A stretch of 6,867 nt of DNA, taken from the NCBI GenBank assembly GCA_007133115.1, contig SLNI01000063.1, forward strand, positions 1 to 6,867. Direction: 5' to 3'. A program made the translations under genes and the position numbers. How positions within the stretch are numbered: the stretch's first letter is position 1; the number at the start of each line of letters is the position of its first letter. The notes under the pieces are model-generated. The model ran no database searches. It was given only the letters and a program-made list of their open reading frames with translations, and was not told the origin of the DNA. Of this stretch, positions 1 through 6,663 are shown piece after piece. The DNA is from Thioalkalivibrio sp. (lineage in GTDB: Bacteria > Pseudomonadota > Gammaproteobacteria > Ectothiorhodospirales > Ectothiorhodospiraceae).

Positions 1-10
1 CGCCGTCCAT
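1..10 (-). CDS. Possible start of the next gene in the molybdenum-cofactor operon (3 codons only)
   Basis: Two bases after the moeA stop codon there is an ATG on the minus strand (positions 8-10), followed by GAC and GGC (Met-Asp-Gly) before the window ends. The junction TGA-CC-ATG is identical to the one between mobB and moeA, which suggests tightly packed genes of one transcript. Too little is visible to name a product. Another cofactor gene is plausible by context only, and the ATG could also be chance. Confidence 0.25.
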
Positions 11-12
11 GG

Positions 13-1257
13 TCAGAAAACCGAGTGGAACGGGATCACATCGACCTCGTCGCCCGTTGTGGCGCCTCGGCTCTCGCTCGGTAGGACGATGTAGGCGTTC
101 GCGAGGCTCATCGAACGCAGTTGGTGCGAACCCTGTCCACCGGTCGAGCGCACCGTCCACTCGCCCTGCCTGCGTTCCAGGATACCGCGCTGGAAATCAG
201 TGCGTCCCGGGCTCTTGCGCAGGTCTTCCAGCAGGCGTGCGCGCAGCGTCCAGGGTGCCTCGGGCTCGGTGCCGCACAGGCGCAGAAGGGCGGGTCGCAC
301 AAACAGGGAGAATGTCGCCATCACGGAGACCGGGTTGCCCGGAAGCCCGAGAAAGAGCGCTTGGCCGAAGCGCCCGAAAGCCAGAGGCCGCCCGGGCTTC
401 ATCGCCACCTTCCAGAAACCGACTTCGCCCTCGCGTTGCAGCAGCCGGGTCACGAAGTCGGCATCGCCTACGGACACACCGCCCGTGGTCAGGATCAGGT
501 CCGCGGTCTGACCCGCACGGGCAAGCGCATCGCGCACAGCCTGTTCAGTGTCGGCGACCACGCCGAGGTCGATGAAATCCACCGGATAGCGCGAAAGCAG
601 CGCCCGCAGCGTGTAGCGATTGCTGTCGTGGATCTGTCCGTGCTTCAGCGGTTGTCCCAGAGGCGCCAGTTCATCCCCGGTGGTGAAGAAGACCACTCGC
701 GGCCTGCGCACCACGCGAACCTCGCCGATGCCCTGGGAGGCGAGTACCCCGATGTCGGCGGCCGTGATCCGGCGCCCTACGGAAAGGATTTCGGTCCCGA
801 CTCGAGTGTCCTCTCCCGGATGCCGCACGTTGGAGCCGGGCGCGCAGTCGGCCTCAAGAGTGATGAACCCGTCGCGCGCGGTCACCCGCTCCTGCATCAC
901 CACCGTATCCGCGCCTTCGGGAACCACGGCGCCGGTGAGAATGCGCAGGCATTCTCCGGGTTTCAATGTGTCGTCCCAGGGGTGTCCCGCGGCGGATACG
1001 CCAGCGATCCGCAGTCGTGTGCCCTCTCGACTCTCGGCCCCCGAGAGCGCATAGCCGTCCATGGCGGAGTTTCGGGCCGGAGGAACGTCGAGACGTGCCG
1101 TCACCGCTGTGGCAAGAACCCGGTCGAGCACGTCGTGCAGCCCCACAGGCTCACTGCCATCCACCGGTCCGCAGCGCTCGAGAATGCGTTGCAATGCCTG
1201 CTCGACCGTGAGCGCGTTGGGGTCGGTTTCATCCATGCAGCTCGGGGAAATATTCAT
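13..1257 (-). CDS. moeA: Molybdopterin molybdenumtransferase MoeA
   Basis: MoeA inserts molybdate into adenylylated molybdopterin in the cytoplasm, giving the active molybdenum cofactor. The 414-residue protein has the family's usual length and full set of motifs: NSAMDGYA at residues 63-70 (its Asp67 matches the conserved active-site Asp), GEDTRVG at 148-154, TTGDEL at 192-197, TTGGVSVGDADF at 257-268 (the MoCF-biosynthesis signature), MKPGRPLAFG at 286-295 and GLPGNPVS at 304-311. The C-terminal domain IV is complete and ends near GDEVDVIPF. The gene starts two bases after the mobB stop, so the two are almost certainly co-transcribed and probably translationally coupled. No strong ribosome-binding site precedes the chosen ATG. 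A second in-frame ATG at 1236 (Met8) would remove only a non-conserved tip. Function is secure and the exact start less so. Confidence 0.97.
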   Translation of the reverse strand: MNISPSCMDETDPNALTVEQALQRILERCGPVDGSEPVGLHDVLDRVLATAVTARLDVPPARNSAMDGYALSGAESREGTRLRIAGVSAAGHPWDDTLKPGECLRILTGAVVPEGADTVVMQERVTARDGFITLEADCAPGSNVRHPGEDTRVGTEILSVGRRITAADIGVLASQGIGEVRVVRRPRVVFFTTGDELAPLGQPLKHGQIHDSNRYTLRALLSRYPVDFIDLGVVADTEQAVRDALARAGQTADLILTTGGVSVGDADFVTRLLQREGEVGFWKVAMKPGRPLAFGRFGQALFLGLPGNPVSVMATFSLFVRPALLRLCGTEPEAPWTLRARLLEDLRKSPGRTDFQRGILERRQGEWTVRSTGGQGSHQLRSMSLANAYIVLPSESRGATTGDEVDVIPFHSVF

Positions 1258-1259
1258 GG

Positions 1260-1826
1260 TCAGGTGTCCGTCTCGAGTCCAGAAAAGCCGAAATATTCGC
1301 CGATGAATGCCGCGATGACACGAACCTCACCCAGGGGCAGCACCCGGATGCCATTCGGAATGGCCTCCGGCCGGTCCGTCGCCACGGCGACGATGTTCGG
1401 GTCCTCGGTGCACAGCAGCGGTTTGCCCAGTTGCGGCCGGTGGATCTCGATCTTCGGAATCGATTCTTTCTTGAATCCCTCGACCAGTATCAGACCGGCG
1501 CGATGGGGATCGATCCGGGCCACGAGCTCCGACAGCACCGGCTCGGTCTCGCGGTCTGGCGCATTCTCCACCATCAGTGCCATCCGCCGGCTGGAGGCGA
1601 CGAGGACCTGGCATGCGCCGGCCTGACGCAGCACGTAGCTGTCCTTTCCGGGGTGGTCGATGTCGAAATCGTGGTGGGCGTGTTTGATCAGCGCGATCTC
1701 GAGCCCCGTGGCCCGGAGGACGGGCAGCAGTTGCGTCAGGAGCGTGGTCTTGCCAGCTCCGCTCCACGCTGCAAAGCCGAGGAGGGGAACGGGTGACGTG
1801 ACTGGATTCATCATTGCGTCTGCCAT
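1260..1826 (-). CDS. mobB: Molybdopterin-guanine dinucleotide biosynthesis adaptor protein MobB
   Basis: MobB is a GTP-binding P-loop protein that binds MobA and helps, without being essential, in making the guanine dinucleotide form of the molybdenum cofactor. From the ATG at 1826 it is 188 residues. The Walker A loop WSGAGKTT is at 21-28, preceded by the family-typical PLLGFAA. The MobB signature KHAHHDFDIDHPGKDS is at 48-63, and a Walker B-like LILVEGFKK at 112-120. The reading frame is open upstream to a GTG at 1892, but those extra residues do not resemble the family. Nearby ATGs at 1814 and 1811 are equally possible starts, because none has a clear ribosome-binding site. The gene sits between mobA, about 112 bases upstream, and moeA, 2 bases downstream, all on the same strand. 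Confidence 0.95.
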   Translation of the reverse strand: MADAMMNPVTSPVPLLGFAAWSGAGKTTLLTQLLPVLRATGLEIALIKHAHHDFDIDHPGKDSYVLRQAGACQVLVASSRRMALMVENAPDRETEPVLSELVARIDPHRAGLILVEGFKKESIPKIEIHRPQLGKPLLCTEDPNIVAVATDRPEAIPNGIRVLPLGEVRVIAAFIGEYFGFSGLETDT

Positions 1827-1938
1827 CGAGATGGGGCGGGTTTTGGGTGGCCCCGGGCATTCGAGCATACCCAAGCCGTGCTCCGGTCGCACCCGGCACG
1901 GGTTGTGACCCGAGGCTGGAAGACAAATCGCGAACCGG
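1827..1938 (-). other. mobA-mobB intergenic gap with alternative hairpins
   Basis: This is the only sizeable gap in the cofactor cluster. On the plus strand it holds three half-sites in a row: ACCCG at 1891-1895, CGGGT at 1899-1903 and ACCCG at 1908-1912. The middle one can pair perfectly with either neighbour (5-base stems, loops of 3 or 4), giving two mutually exclusive small hairpins that also form on the minus-strand transcript. No T-rich run follows in the minus direction, so this is not a standard Rho-independent terminator. The rest is C-rich leader sequence ahead of mobB. A longer mobB starting at GTG 1892 or ATG 1868 would use part of it. Any regulatory role is unproven. Confidence 0.35.
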
Positions 1939-2535
1939 TCAGGGGTCGGTCGGTGTCGGCTCCAGATCGCCGGGGTGGTTCAGGTTGACGAAGGCATCGG
2001 GCTGGTCCGAGAAATCGACGACGCAGTGGCGTCGCGAACAGAACCAGGACCCCGCAGCCAGTGGGCCGTTCTCCAGGTCGCCCAACAGGTCTTCGGTCAC
2101 AGAGGTGCGCAAGAGTGCAAAAAGTGGTTGGAGACGTTGACCATCGTGGGCCAGTGCCACCTCGGCGTCGCTGGCCAGCAGTGCGTGCTCCAGGCGTGCA
2201 GCAAGATCCAGCGGCGCCTGCGGCGCGTCCACGGGCAGGCACAAGAGATTGCGGCCCCGGCTCCAGCGCAGCCCCTCGGCCACGCCCGCCAGGGGGCCCC
2301 GGAAATCGGGGTGTCGATCACCCAGCACGGGAAACCCCAGTCTTCGATAATGGTCTATCTCGGAGTTGCTACTGATTGCGAGCGTGTGCACCTGCGGGAG
2401 CAGGCGCTCCAGGGCATGCAGGATCAAGGGTTTTCCGTGCCACGGGATCCAGCCCTTGTTCTTTCCCCCCATGCGGCGGCCCTGGCCTCCCGCCAGGATC
2501 AGCCCATTTGGGCGCGCCGTCTGGGGATCATCCAT
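1939..2535 (-). CDS. mobA: Molybdenum cofactor guanylyltransferase MobA
   Basis: MobA transfers GMP from GTP to Mo-molybdopterin, making the MGD cofactor used by DMSO-reductase-family enzymes such as nitrate reductases and formate dehydrogenases. The 198-residue protein has the expected length and a nucleotidyltransferase fold. The nucleotide-binding signature LILAGGQGRRMGG lies at 12-24, followed by NKG at 26-28. The metal-binding loop contains PVDAP with Asp103, and the C-terminal FVNLNHPGDL is at 182-191. The start ATG at 2535 gives a short leader before the signature. An in-frame ATG at 2577 would add 14 residues but would overlap the start of the divergent nfeD gene. The frame stays open far upstream across nfeD, which is a GC-rich shadow and not part of MobA. 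MobA heads the mobA-mobB-moeA set and faces away from nfeD with only 30 bases between them. Confidence 0.96.
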   Translation of the reverse strand: MDDPQTARPNGLILAGGQGRRMGGKNKGWIPWHGKPLILHALERLLPQVHTLAISSNSEIDHYRRLGFPVLGDRHPDFRGPLAGVAEGLRWSRGRNLLCLPVDAPQAPLDLAARLEHALLASDAEVALAHDGQRLQPLFALLRTSVTEDLLGDLENGPLAAGSWFCSRRHCVVDFSDQPDAFVNLNHPGDLEPTPTDP

Positions 2536-2553
2536 GGATTGTTCCGAAGGGTT

Positions 2554-2557
2554 AGGA
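2554..2557 (+). promoter_or_regulatory. Ribosome-binding site of nfeD
   Basis: The sequence AGGA lies eight bases ahead of the ATG at 2566 and supports that codon over the second in-frame ATG at 2581 (Met6). It sits in the 30-base space between the divergent mobA and nfeD starts. Confidence 0.55.
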
Positions 2558-2565
2558 TAGCGGTC

Positions 2566-4032
2566 ATGCGTCGACATTCGATGAGATCTGTGATTCGGTG
2601 GACATTCTGGCTGACCTGCCTGCTGGTGGCAGGCGGAGTGTTCCTGGGCGCCTCGGCGCAGGACAGTCGCAAGACCGTGGTCCTGTTGAACGTGGCCGAT
2701 GCCATCGGTCCGGCGACCGGTGACTACATCATACGTGGCATCGGGCGTGCCGAGCGCGATGGGGCCGAACTGGTGATCCTCAAGCTCGATACGCCTGGGG
2801 GCCTCGATTCCTCCATGCGCGATATCATCAAGGCCATGCTGGCTTCGGAAGTGCCGGTAGCGACCTATGTGCACCCGGCGGGCGCGCGCGCCGCTAGCGC
2901 CGGAACCTACATGCTGTACGGGTCCCACATCGCGGCGATGACCTCGGCGACCAATCTCGGTTCCGCGACGCCGGTACAGATGGGCGGCGGCGGCTTGCCC
3001 GGCCTGGACGATGCCGCGGAACGTCCAGCGCGAGGCGACAAGGATGAATCGGCTCGGAAGGATGCGGACGCCGAGACGGACGGGTCCGATGCCCGGAACT
3101 CGGATGAGGCGGAGGGGGATGCGCCCCGGCGCGGCGATACCGCGACGGAACGCAAGGTGCTGGAAGATGCCGTGGCATTCATCCGCGGCCTCGCAGAGCG
3201 CTTCGACCGCAACGCGGACTGGGCCGAGCTCGCGGTGCGCGAAGGGGTCAGTCTGACCGCACGCGCGGCACTCGAGCAGAACGTGATCGATTTCGTCGCC
3301 GAGGATGTCGATGACCTGCTCGCCCAGCTTGATGGGCACAGCGTGCGCATGCCGTGGGGGGAAAAGGTTCTGGAGACATCGGATGTCGAACAGATCGTGG
3401 TCGATCCCGACTGGCGCACGAATCTCCTCGCGGTGATCACGAGCCCGAACATCGCGTACATCCTGATGCTGATCGGCATTTACGGAATCATTTTCGAACT
3501 CTCCAACCCCGGTTCGATCTACCCAGGTGTGATCGGTGCGATTTCGCTGGTGTTGGCGTTCTACGCACTGCAGGTCATGCCGGTGAATTACGCTGGCCTC
3601 GCGCTGATCATTCTGGGCCTGGCGTTCATGGTGGGCGAGGCTTTCCTGCCAAGTTTTGGCATACTCGGCATCGGTGGCGTCATCGCGTTCATTACGGGTT
3701 CCATCATTCTCTGGGACGATCCAAACTTGAATATTTCACTGCCTCTGGTCATCGGTACCGCACTCATCGTCGCGGTATTCACGATATGGGTGCTCGGGCG
3801 ACTGTTCCGGCTGCGCAAGGTCAAGCCGACCATCGGCGATGAGGAGATGATCGGCATGATCGGCGAGGCTCGTGAGGATTTCGATCGCACCGGCCGCGTC
3901 TACGTGCACAGCGAGCTCTGGAACGCGCAGACCACGGTTCCGGTCCAGTTCGGTCAACGGGTTCGCGTGACGGCCCTGGACGGTCTGATGCTTCGCGTTG
4001 AGCCGGTGGACGACAGGAGCACGGCGCCCTGA
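2566..4032 (+). CDS. NfeD-type membrane-bound serine protease (ClpP-class, stomatin operon partner)
   Basis: This 488-residue protein is a full-length NfeD of the long type, partner of stomatin-like proteins in membrane-protein quality control. An N-terminal hydrophobic stretch at about 11-31 ends near ASAQ, consistent with a signal peptide, so the protease domain is probably exported. The ClpP/S49-like domain follows: DTPGG at 75-79, then GARAASAGTY at 106-115 with the likely nucleophile Ser111. Lys197 in RKVLEDAV fits the general base of the family's Ser-Lys dyad. A charged, low-complexity insert spans about 144-196. Several membrane helices fill about 286-413, with the typical GIYGIIFELSNPGSIYPG motif at 304-321. 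The C-terminal NfeD OB-fold domain is about 420-482. The slipin gene follows after 68 bases. Assignment of Ser111 and Lys197 is by analogy with the Pyrococcus PH1510 protease. Symbols vary (nfeD, nfeD1b), so none is assigned. Confidence 0.95.
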   Translation: MRRHSMRSVIRWTFWLTCLLVAGGVFLGASAQDSRKTVVLLNVADAIGPATGDYIIRGIGRAERDGAELVILKLDTPGGLDSSMRDIIKAMLASEVPVATYVHPAGARAASAGTYMLYGSHIAAMTSATNLGSATPVQMGGGGLPGLDDAAERPARGDKDESARKDADAETDGSDARNSDEAEGDAPRRGDTATERKVLEDAVAFIRGLAERFDRNADWAELAVREGVSLTARAALEQNVIDFVAEDVDDLLAQLDGHSVRMPWGEKVLETSDVEQIVVDPDWRTNLLAVITSPNIAYILMLIGIYGIIFELSNPGSIYPGVIGAISLVLAFYALQVMPVNYAGLALIILGLAFMVGEAFLPSFGILGIGGVIAFITGSIILWDDPNLNISLPLVIGTALIVAVFTIWVLGRLFRLRKVKPTIGDEEMIGMIGEAREDFDRTGRVYVHSELWNAQTTVPVQFGQRVRVTALDGLMLRVEPVDDRSTAP

Positions 4033-4085
4033 AATTTTCTTTGAGTCCCGGAATCGATCGCCCGGGTCCCGAACCATTCCGATCT

Positions 4086-4092
4086 AAGGAGA
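4086..4092 (+). promoter_or_regulatory. Strong ribosome-binding site of the slipin gene
   Basis: AAGGAGA is a near-perfect Shine-Dalgarno sequence with the GGAG core ending nine bases before the ATG at 4101. It is the strongest such site in the window and suggests high translation of slipin relative to its operon partners. The rest of the 68-base gap after nfeD shows no convincing promoter or terminator. Confidence 0.8.
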
Positions 4093-4100
4093 AGACGTAA

Positions 4101-4874
4101 ATGACTGGTGCCTTTCTATTCCCGTTGGTGATCGTCGTCGCGCTCATCGCGATGTCGATCAAGGTGCTGCGCGAGTACGAGCGCGGCGTGGTCTTCTTCC
4201 TCGGACGTTTTCAGGGCGTGAAGGGGCCGGGTCTGATCATCATCATCCCGGGCATTCAGCAGATGGTGAAGGTGGACCTGCGCATCATCACGCTGGATGT
4301 GCCCAGCCAGGACGTGATTTCCCAGGACAACGTCACCGTGCGGGTGAACGCGGTGCTCTATTTCCGCGTCGTTGATGCCGCGAAGTCCGTGATCCAGGTC
4401 GAGGACTACTTCGCGGCCACCAGCCAGCTCGCTCAGACGACCCTGCGCTCGGTGCTCGGCAAGCACGATCTCGACGAGATGCTGTCCGAGCGCGACAAGC
4501 TCAACATCGACATTCAGGAGATCCTGGACTCCCAGACCGATGCCTGGGGGATCAAGGTCACGAACGTCGAAATCAAGCACGTCGATCTGAACGAGTCGAT
4601 GATCCGGGCGATCGCCCGCCAGGCCGAAGCCGAGCGTGAGCGGCGTGCGAAAGTCATCCATGCCGAAGGCGAACTTCAGGCCGCGGAAAAACTGGTGCAG
4701 GCCGCCGAGATCATCGGCACGGCGCCAGCCGCGTTGCAACTGCGCTATCTGCAGACCATGGCGGACATGTCGAACAGCAGTCAGGCGAACACCATCTTCT
4801 TCCCGCTGCCGCTGGAATTGACCAAGATCTTCAACGTGCTGACCGGCGGCAGTGCGGAAGGCAAGTCCGGCTGA
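4101..4874 (+). CDS. Slipin (stomatin-like SPFH/band 7 membrane protein)
   Basis: This 257-residue protein is a bacterial stomatin homologue that forms oligomers on the membrane and is the usual partner of NfeD proteases. A single N-terminal hydrophobic segment at about 5-20 anchors it. The SPFH/band 7 domain follows, with the hallmark [13 protein letters not shown] at 25-37, the GPGL turn at 42-45, [20 protein letters not shown] at 58-77 and [19 protein letters not shown] at 114-132. An Ala/Glu-rich helical stretch, likely coiled coil, runs from about 170 to 205. The tail contains the hydrophobic motif [10 protein letters not shown] at 231-240, equivalent to the region cut by the partner NfeD protease in Pyrococcus stomatin. 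The gene is co-oriented with nfeD, and its end overlaps the start of xerD. It is closer to slipin than to the QmcA-type proteins judging by length and NfeD pairing. Its exact cellular substrate is unknown. Confidence 0.95.
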   Translation: MTGAFLFPLVIVVALIAMSIKVLREYERGVVFFLGRFQGVKGPGLIIIIPGIQQMVKVDLRIITLDVPSQDVISQDNVTVRVNAVLYFRVVDAAKSVIQVEDYFAATSQLAQTTLRSVLGKHDLDEMLSERDKLNIDIQEILDSQTDAWGIKVTNVEIKHVDLNESMIRAIARQAEAERERRAKVIHAEGELQAAEKLVQAAEIIGTAPAALQLRYLQTMADMSNSSQANTIFFPLPLELTKIFNVLTGGSAEGKSG

Positions 4875-5799
4875 GGGGTCCCGGAAGTCGCTGCCGGGCG
4901 GGTCGGAATCGACGAACCCGCTCCTGCAGCGTTTTCTCGATGAACTCTGGGCCGTTGAGGGCCTCGCGCCGCTGACGCTGGAATCCTACCGTCGGGACCT
5001 CACGGCGCTGGAAGTCTGGCTGCGCCCACGAGGCGTCGTGCTGGAAGAGGCAGGCCGCGCGGACCTGCTCGAATTTCTCGGTGCACGGATGCAGTCGGGC
5101 TATCGGCCGAAGTCCGTCGCCCGTGCCCTTTCCAGCCTGCGGCGCTTTTACCGTTTCCTGGTCGCCGGTGGTTTGCGCGGCGATGATCCGACGGCCCGCA
5201 TCGATTCGCCCCGGATCGGTCGACCGCTGCCAGGCAGTCTTTCGGAAGCCCAGGTCGAGGCGCTGCTCGACGCCCCCGACGCTGCCTCGCCCGTTGGCCT
5301 GCGCGACCGGGCCATGCTCGAGCTCCTGTACGCCACGGGTCTGCGCGTGTCGGAGCTCGTCGCGTTGGAGCAATCCCAGGTCAATCCCCGGCAGGGGGTG
5401 CTGAGAATCACCGGCAAGGGTGCACGAGACCGTCTGGTGCCGCTCGGGGAGGTCGCGGCCGACTGGCTCCGCGTCTACCTGGAACAGGCGCGGCCGGTGT
5501 TGATGGAGCATCGAGTCCCATCCGAAGCGGTATTCGTGACCCGTCGCGGCGCCGGCATGACCCGGCAGGCGTTCTGGTATCGGATCAAGCAGCACGCGGC
5601 GGTTGCCGGAATTCCCGTCGCGCTCTCGCCGCATACCCTTCGGCATGCGTTCGCCACTCACCTTCTGGACCACGGCGCCGACCTGCGGGTGGTGCAGATG
5701 CTGCTGGGTCACAGCAGCCTTTCGACCACCCAGATCTACACCCACGTGGCCCGAGCAAGGCTGCAGGCCTTGCACGCGAGTCATCACCCCAGGGGATGA
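4852..5799 (+). CDS. xerD: Site-specific tyrosine recombinase XerD
   Basis: XerD acts with XerC at the chromosomal dif site, under FtsK control, to resolve chromosome dimers into monomers at cell division. The 315-residue protein has an N-terminal core-binding (SAM-like) domain at about 22-108 and a C-terminal catalytic domain. All six conserved residues are visible: Arg165 in [10 protein letters not shown], Lys189 in TGKG, His261 and Arg264 in [14 protein letters not shown], His287 in [11 protein letters not shown], and the nucleophile Tyr296 in IYTHV. The ending HASHHPRG and the [10 protein letters not shown] block match XerD better than XerC. The start is a GTG inside the slipin gene, overlapping it by 23 bases. 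An in-frame stop lies at 4840-4842 and no ATG, GTG or TTG follows before the conserved domain, so this start is nearly forced. No good ribosome-binding site is seen, suggesting translational coupling. It is about 17 residues longer than the E. coli protein, at the N-terminus. Confidence 0.96.
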   Translation: MRKASPAEGSRKSLPGGSESTNPLLQRFLDELWAVEGLAPLTLESYRRDLTALEVWLRPRGVVLEEAGRADLLEFLGARMQSGYRPKSVARALSSLRRFYRFLVAGGLRGDDPTARIDSPRIGRPLPGSLSEAQVEALLDAPDAASPVGLRDRAMLELLYATGLRVSELVALEQSQVNPRQGVLRITGKGARDRLVPLGEVAADWLRVYLEQARPVLMEHRVPSEAVFVTRRGAGMTRQAFWYRIKQHAAVAGIPVALSPHTLRHAFATHLLDHGADLRVVQMLLGHSSLSTTQIYTHVARARLQALHASHHPRG

Positions 5800-5848
5800 G
5801 CCCGCTGAACCGTTCGCTGCGTCCGCGGGTCGAAGGCGGGCGGGGCGG

Positions 5849-5857
5849 TGATACACT
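5849..5857 (+). promoter_or_regulatory. Candidate extended -10 promoter for dsbC
   Basis: TGATACACT matches an extended -10 element (TG, one base, then TACACT). It stands in the 95-base gap between xerD and dsbC, about 38 bases before the dsbC ATG. The hexamer at the expected -35 place, GTCGAA at 5829-5834 with a 17-base spacer, is poor, which is tolerable for an extended -10 promoter. If real, dsbC can be transcribed independently of the upstream genes. Confidence 0.4.
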
Positions 5858-5894
5858 GCTCAGTCATTCCAACCCACCCGTCGACGAGACCATC

Positions 5895-6599
5895 ATGCGC
5901 CTGTCCCGAAATATCCTGATTCTGCTGCTGGCGTTTCTCGCCACGGCTTCGCTGTCCGCCAACGAGGCGATCGAGAAACGCATAGCCGAGGTCGTACCCG
6001 GCCTGAGCCCGGATTCCATCCGTGCCATGGACATGGACGGAGTATTCGAGGTGCGTTACGGCACCGACATCTTCTACGTTTCGGAAGACGGCCGGTTCCT
6101 GCTTCAGGGCAGCCTGATCGACCTCGAGTCGCGCGAGAATTTGACTGAAAAGACCCGGCGCGGCGTCCGCTCGGAAATGTTCTCGGACATCCCGGATGCG
6201 GAACTGACGGTCTACGTGCCCGATGGCGAAGTCCGGCATATCGTCAACGTATTCACCGACCCCAACTGTCCCTTCTGCCGGCGGCAGCACGAAGAGATGA
6301 CAGCCTATCTGGATGCCGGCGTGAAGGTGCGTTATTTCATGTTCCCGGTCCTGGGTCGGGAGTCGCCGACGGTGATGAACAACATCTGGTGCTCGGACAG
6401 CCGCACCGACGCCATGGACCGCGCCAAGTCCGGTCTTCCCGTGGCGCAGGGGGATTGCGCTACGCCGCTGGAGGAGCACCTGACGCTGGGTCGCGAGTTG
6501 GGAGTCACCGGCACACCGGCGACGGTGAGCGACAGCGGTCAGCTCATCAGCGGCTACCGCCCCGTTGTGGAGATGCTGCAGCTGCTGGAAGCCGAATAG
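5895..6599 (+). CDS. dsbC: Periplasmic thiol:disulfide isomerase DsbC
   Basis: DsbC is a periplasmic dimer that corrects wrong disulfide bonds and is kept reduced by the membrane protein DsbD. From the ATG at 5895 the precursor has 234 residues. A classic signal peptide covers about 1-22 (two Arg, then ILILLLAFLATASLSA). The N-terminal dimerisation domain is about 23-85, with YVSEDGRFLLQGSLIDL matching the family. The thioredoxin-like domain carries the active site CPFC at 125-128, where E. coli DsbC has CGYC. The second conserved cysteine pair is Cys166 (IWC) and Cys188, and the cis-proline loop is GTP at 206-208. An in-frame ATG at 5796 overlaps the xerD stop (ATGA), but the 33 residues it would add hide the signal peptide and look non-coding, so the later start was chosen. 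DsbG is the main alternative, but the Cys pair at 166/188 and the domain lengths favour DsbC. Confidence 0.93.
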   Translation: MRLSRNILILLLAFLATASLSANEAIEKRIAEVVPGLSPDSIRAMDMDGVFEVRYGTDIFYVSEDGRFLLQGSLIDLESRENLTEKTRRGVRSEMFSDIPDAELTVYVPDGEVRHIVNVFTDPNCPFCRRQHEEMTAYLDAGVKVRYFMFPVLGRESPTVMNNIWCSDSRTDAMDRAKSGLPVAQGDCATPLEEHLTLGRELGVTGTPATVSDSGQLISGYRPVVEMLQLLEAE

Positions 6600-6663
6600 A
6601 CAGAATATGCGGGGATGAGAGGCGGTTTACCCCGTCCCTCCACGCGGCGGGCGGGAATGCCCG
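6600..6663. other. Convergent gap between dsbC and cnoX with weak hairpins
   Basis: Two genes converge on this 64-base gap. It contains CGGGC (6648-6652) and GCCCG (6659-6663), a 5-base stem with a 6-base loop directly beside the minus-strand stop codon, and a second possible CGGGG/CCCCG pairing a little upstream. Neither is followed by a T-run in either direction, so a bidirectional Rho-independent terminator is possible by position but not shown by sequence. Confidence 0.25.

Noticed and set aside
121..1626. A 501-codon open frame on the plus strand across moeA and mobB.
   Set aside because: It is antisense to two well-recognised genes, its translation has no recognisable domain and is rich in Arg, Pro, Gly and His, as expected of a GC-rich shadow frame.
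2480..2497. CCTGG / CCAGG inverted repeat near the mobA start.
   Set aside because: It lies wholly within codons for the conserved LAGGQGRRMGG signature of MobA and is explained by the coding sequence.
1975..2565. An in-frame plus-strand extension upstream of nfeD, antisense to mobA.
   Set aside because: It would place about 197 unrelated residues before the NfeD signal peptide, and a ribosome-binding site is present just before the ATG at 2566.
2536..3339. The mobA frame stays open for about 268 codons upstream, through nfeD in antisense.
   Set aside because: The added sequence matches nothing in MobA, the MobA signature begins just after the ATG at 2535, and the region encodes the well-supported NfeD protease on the other strand.
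4049..4081. Inverted repeat CGGAAT / ATTCCG in the nfeD-slipin gap.
   Set aside because: The stem has six bases with about 21 bases of loop, no T-run follows and it stops short of the Shine-Dalgarno, so it is neither a convincing terminator nor a clear translation switch.
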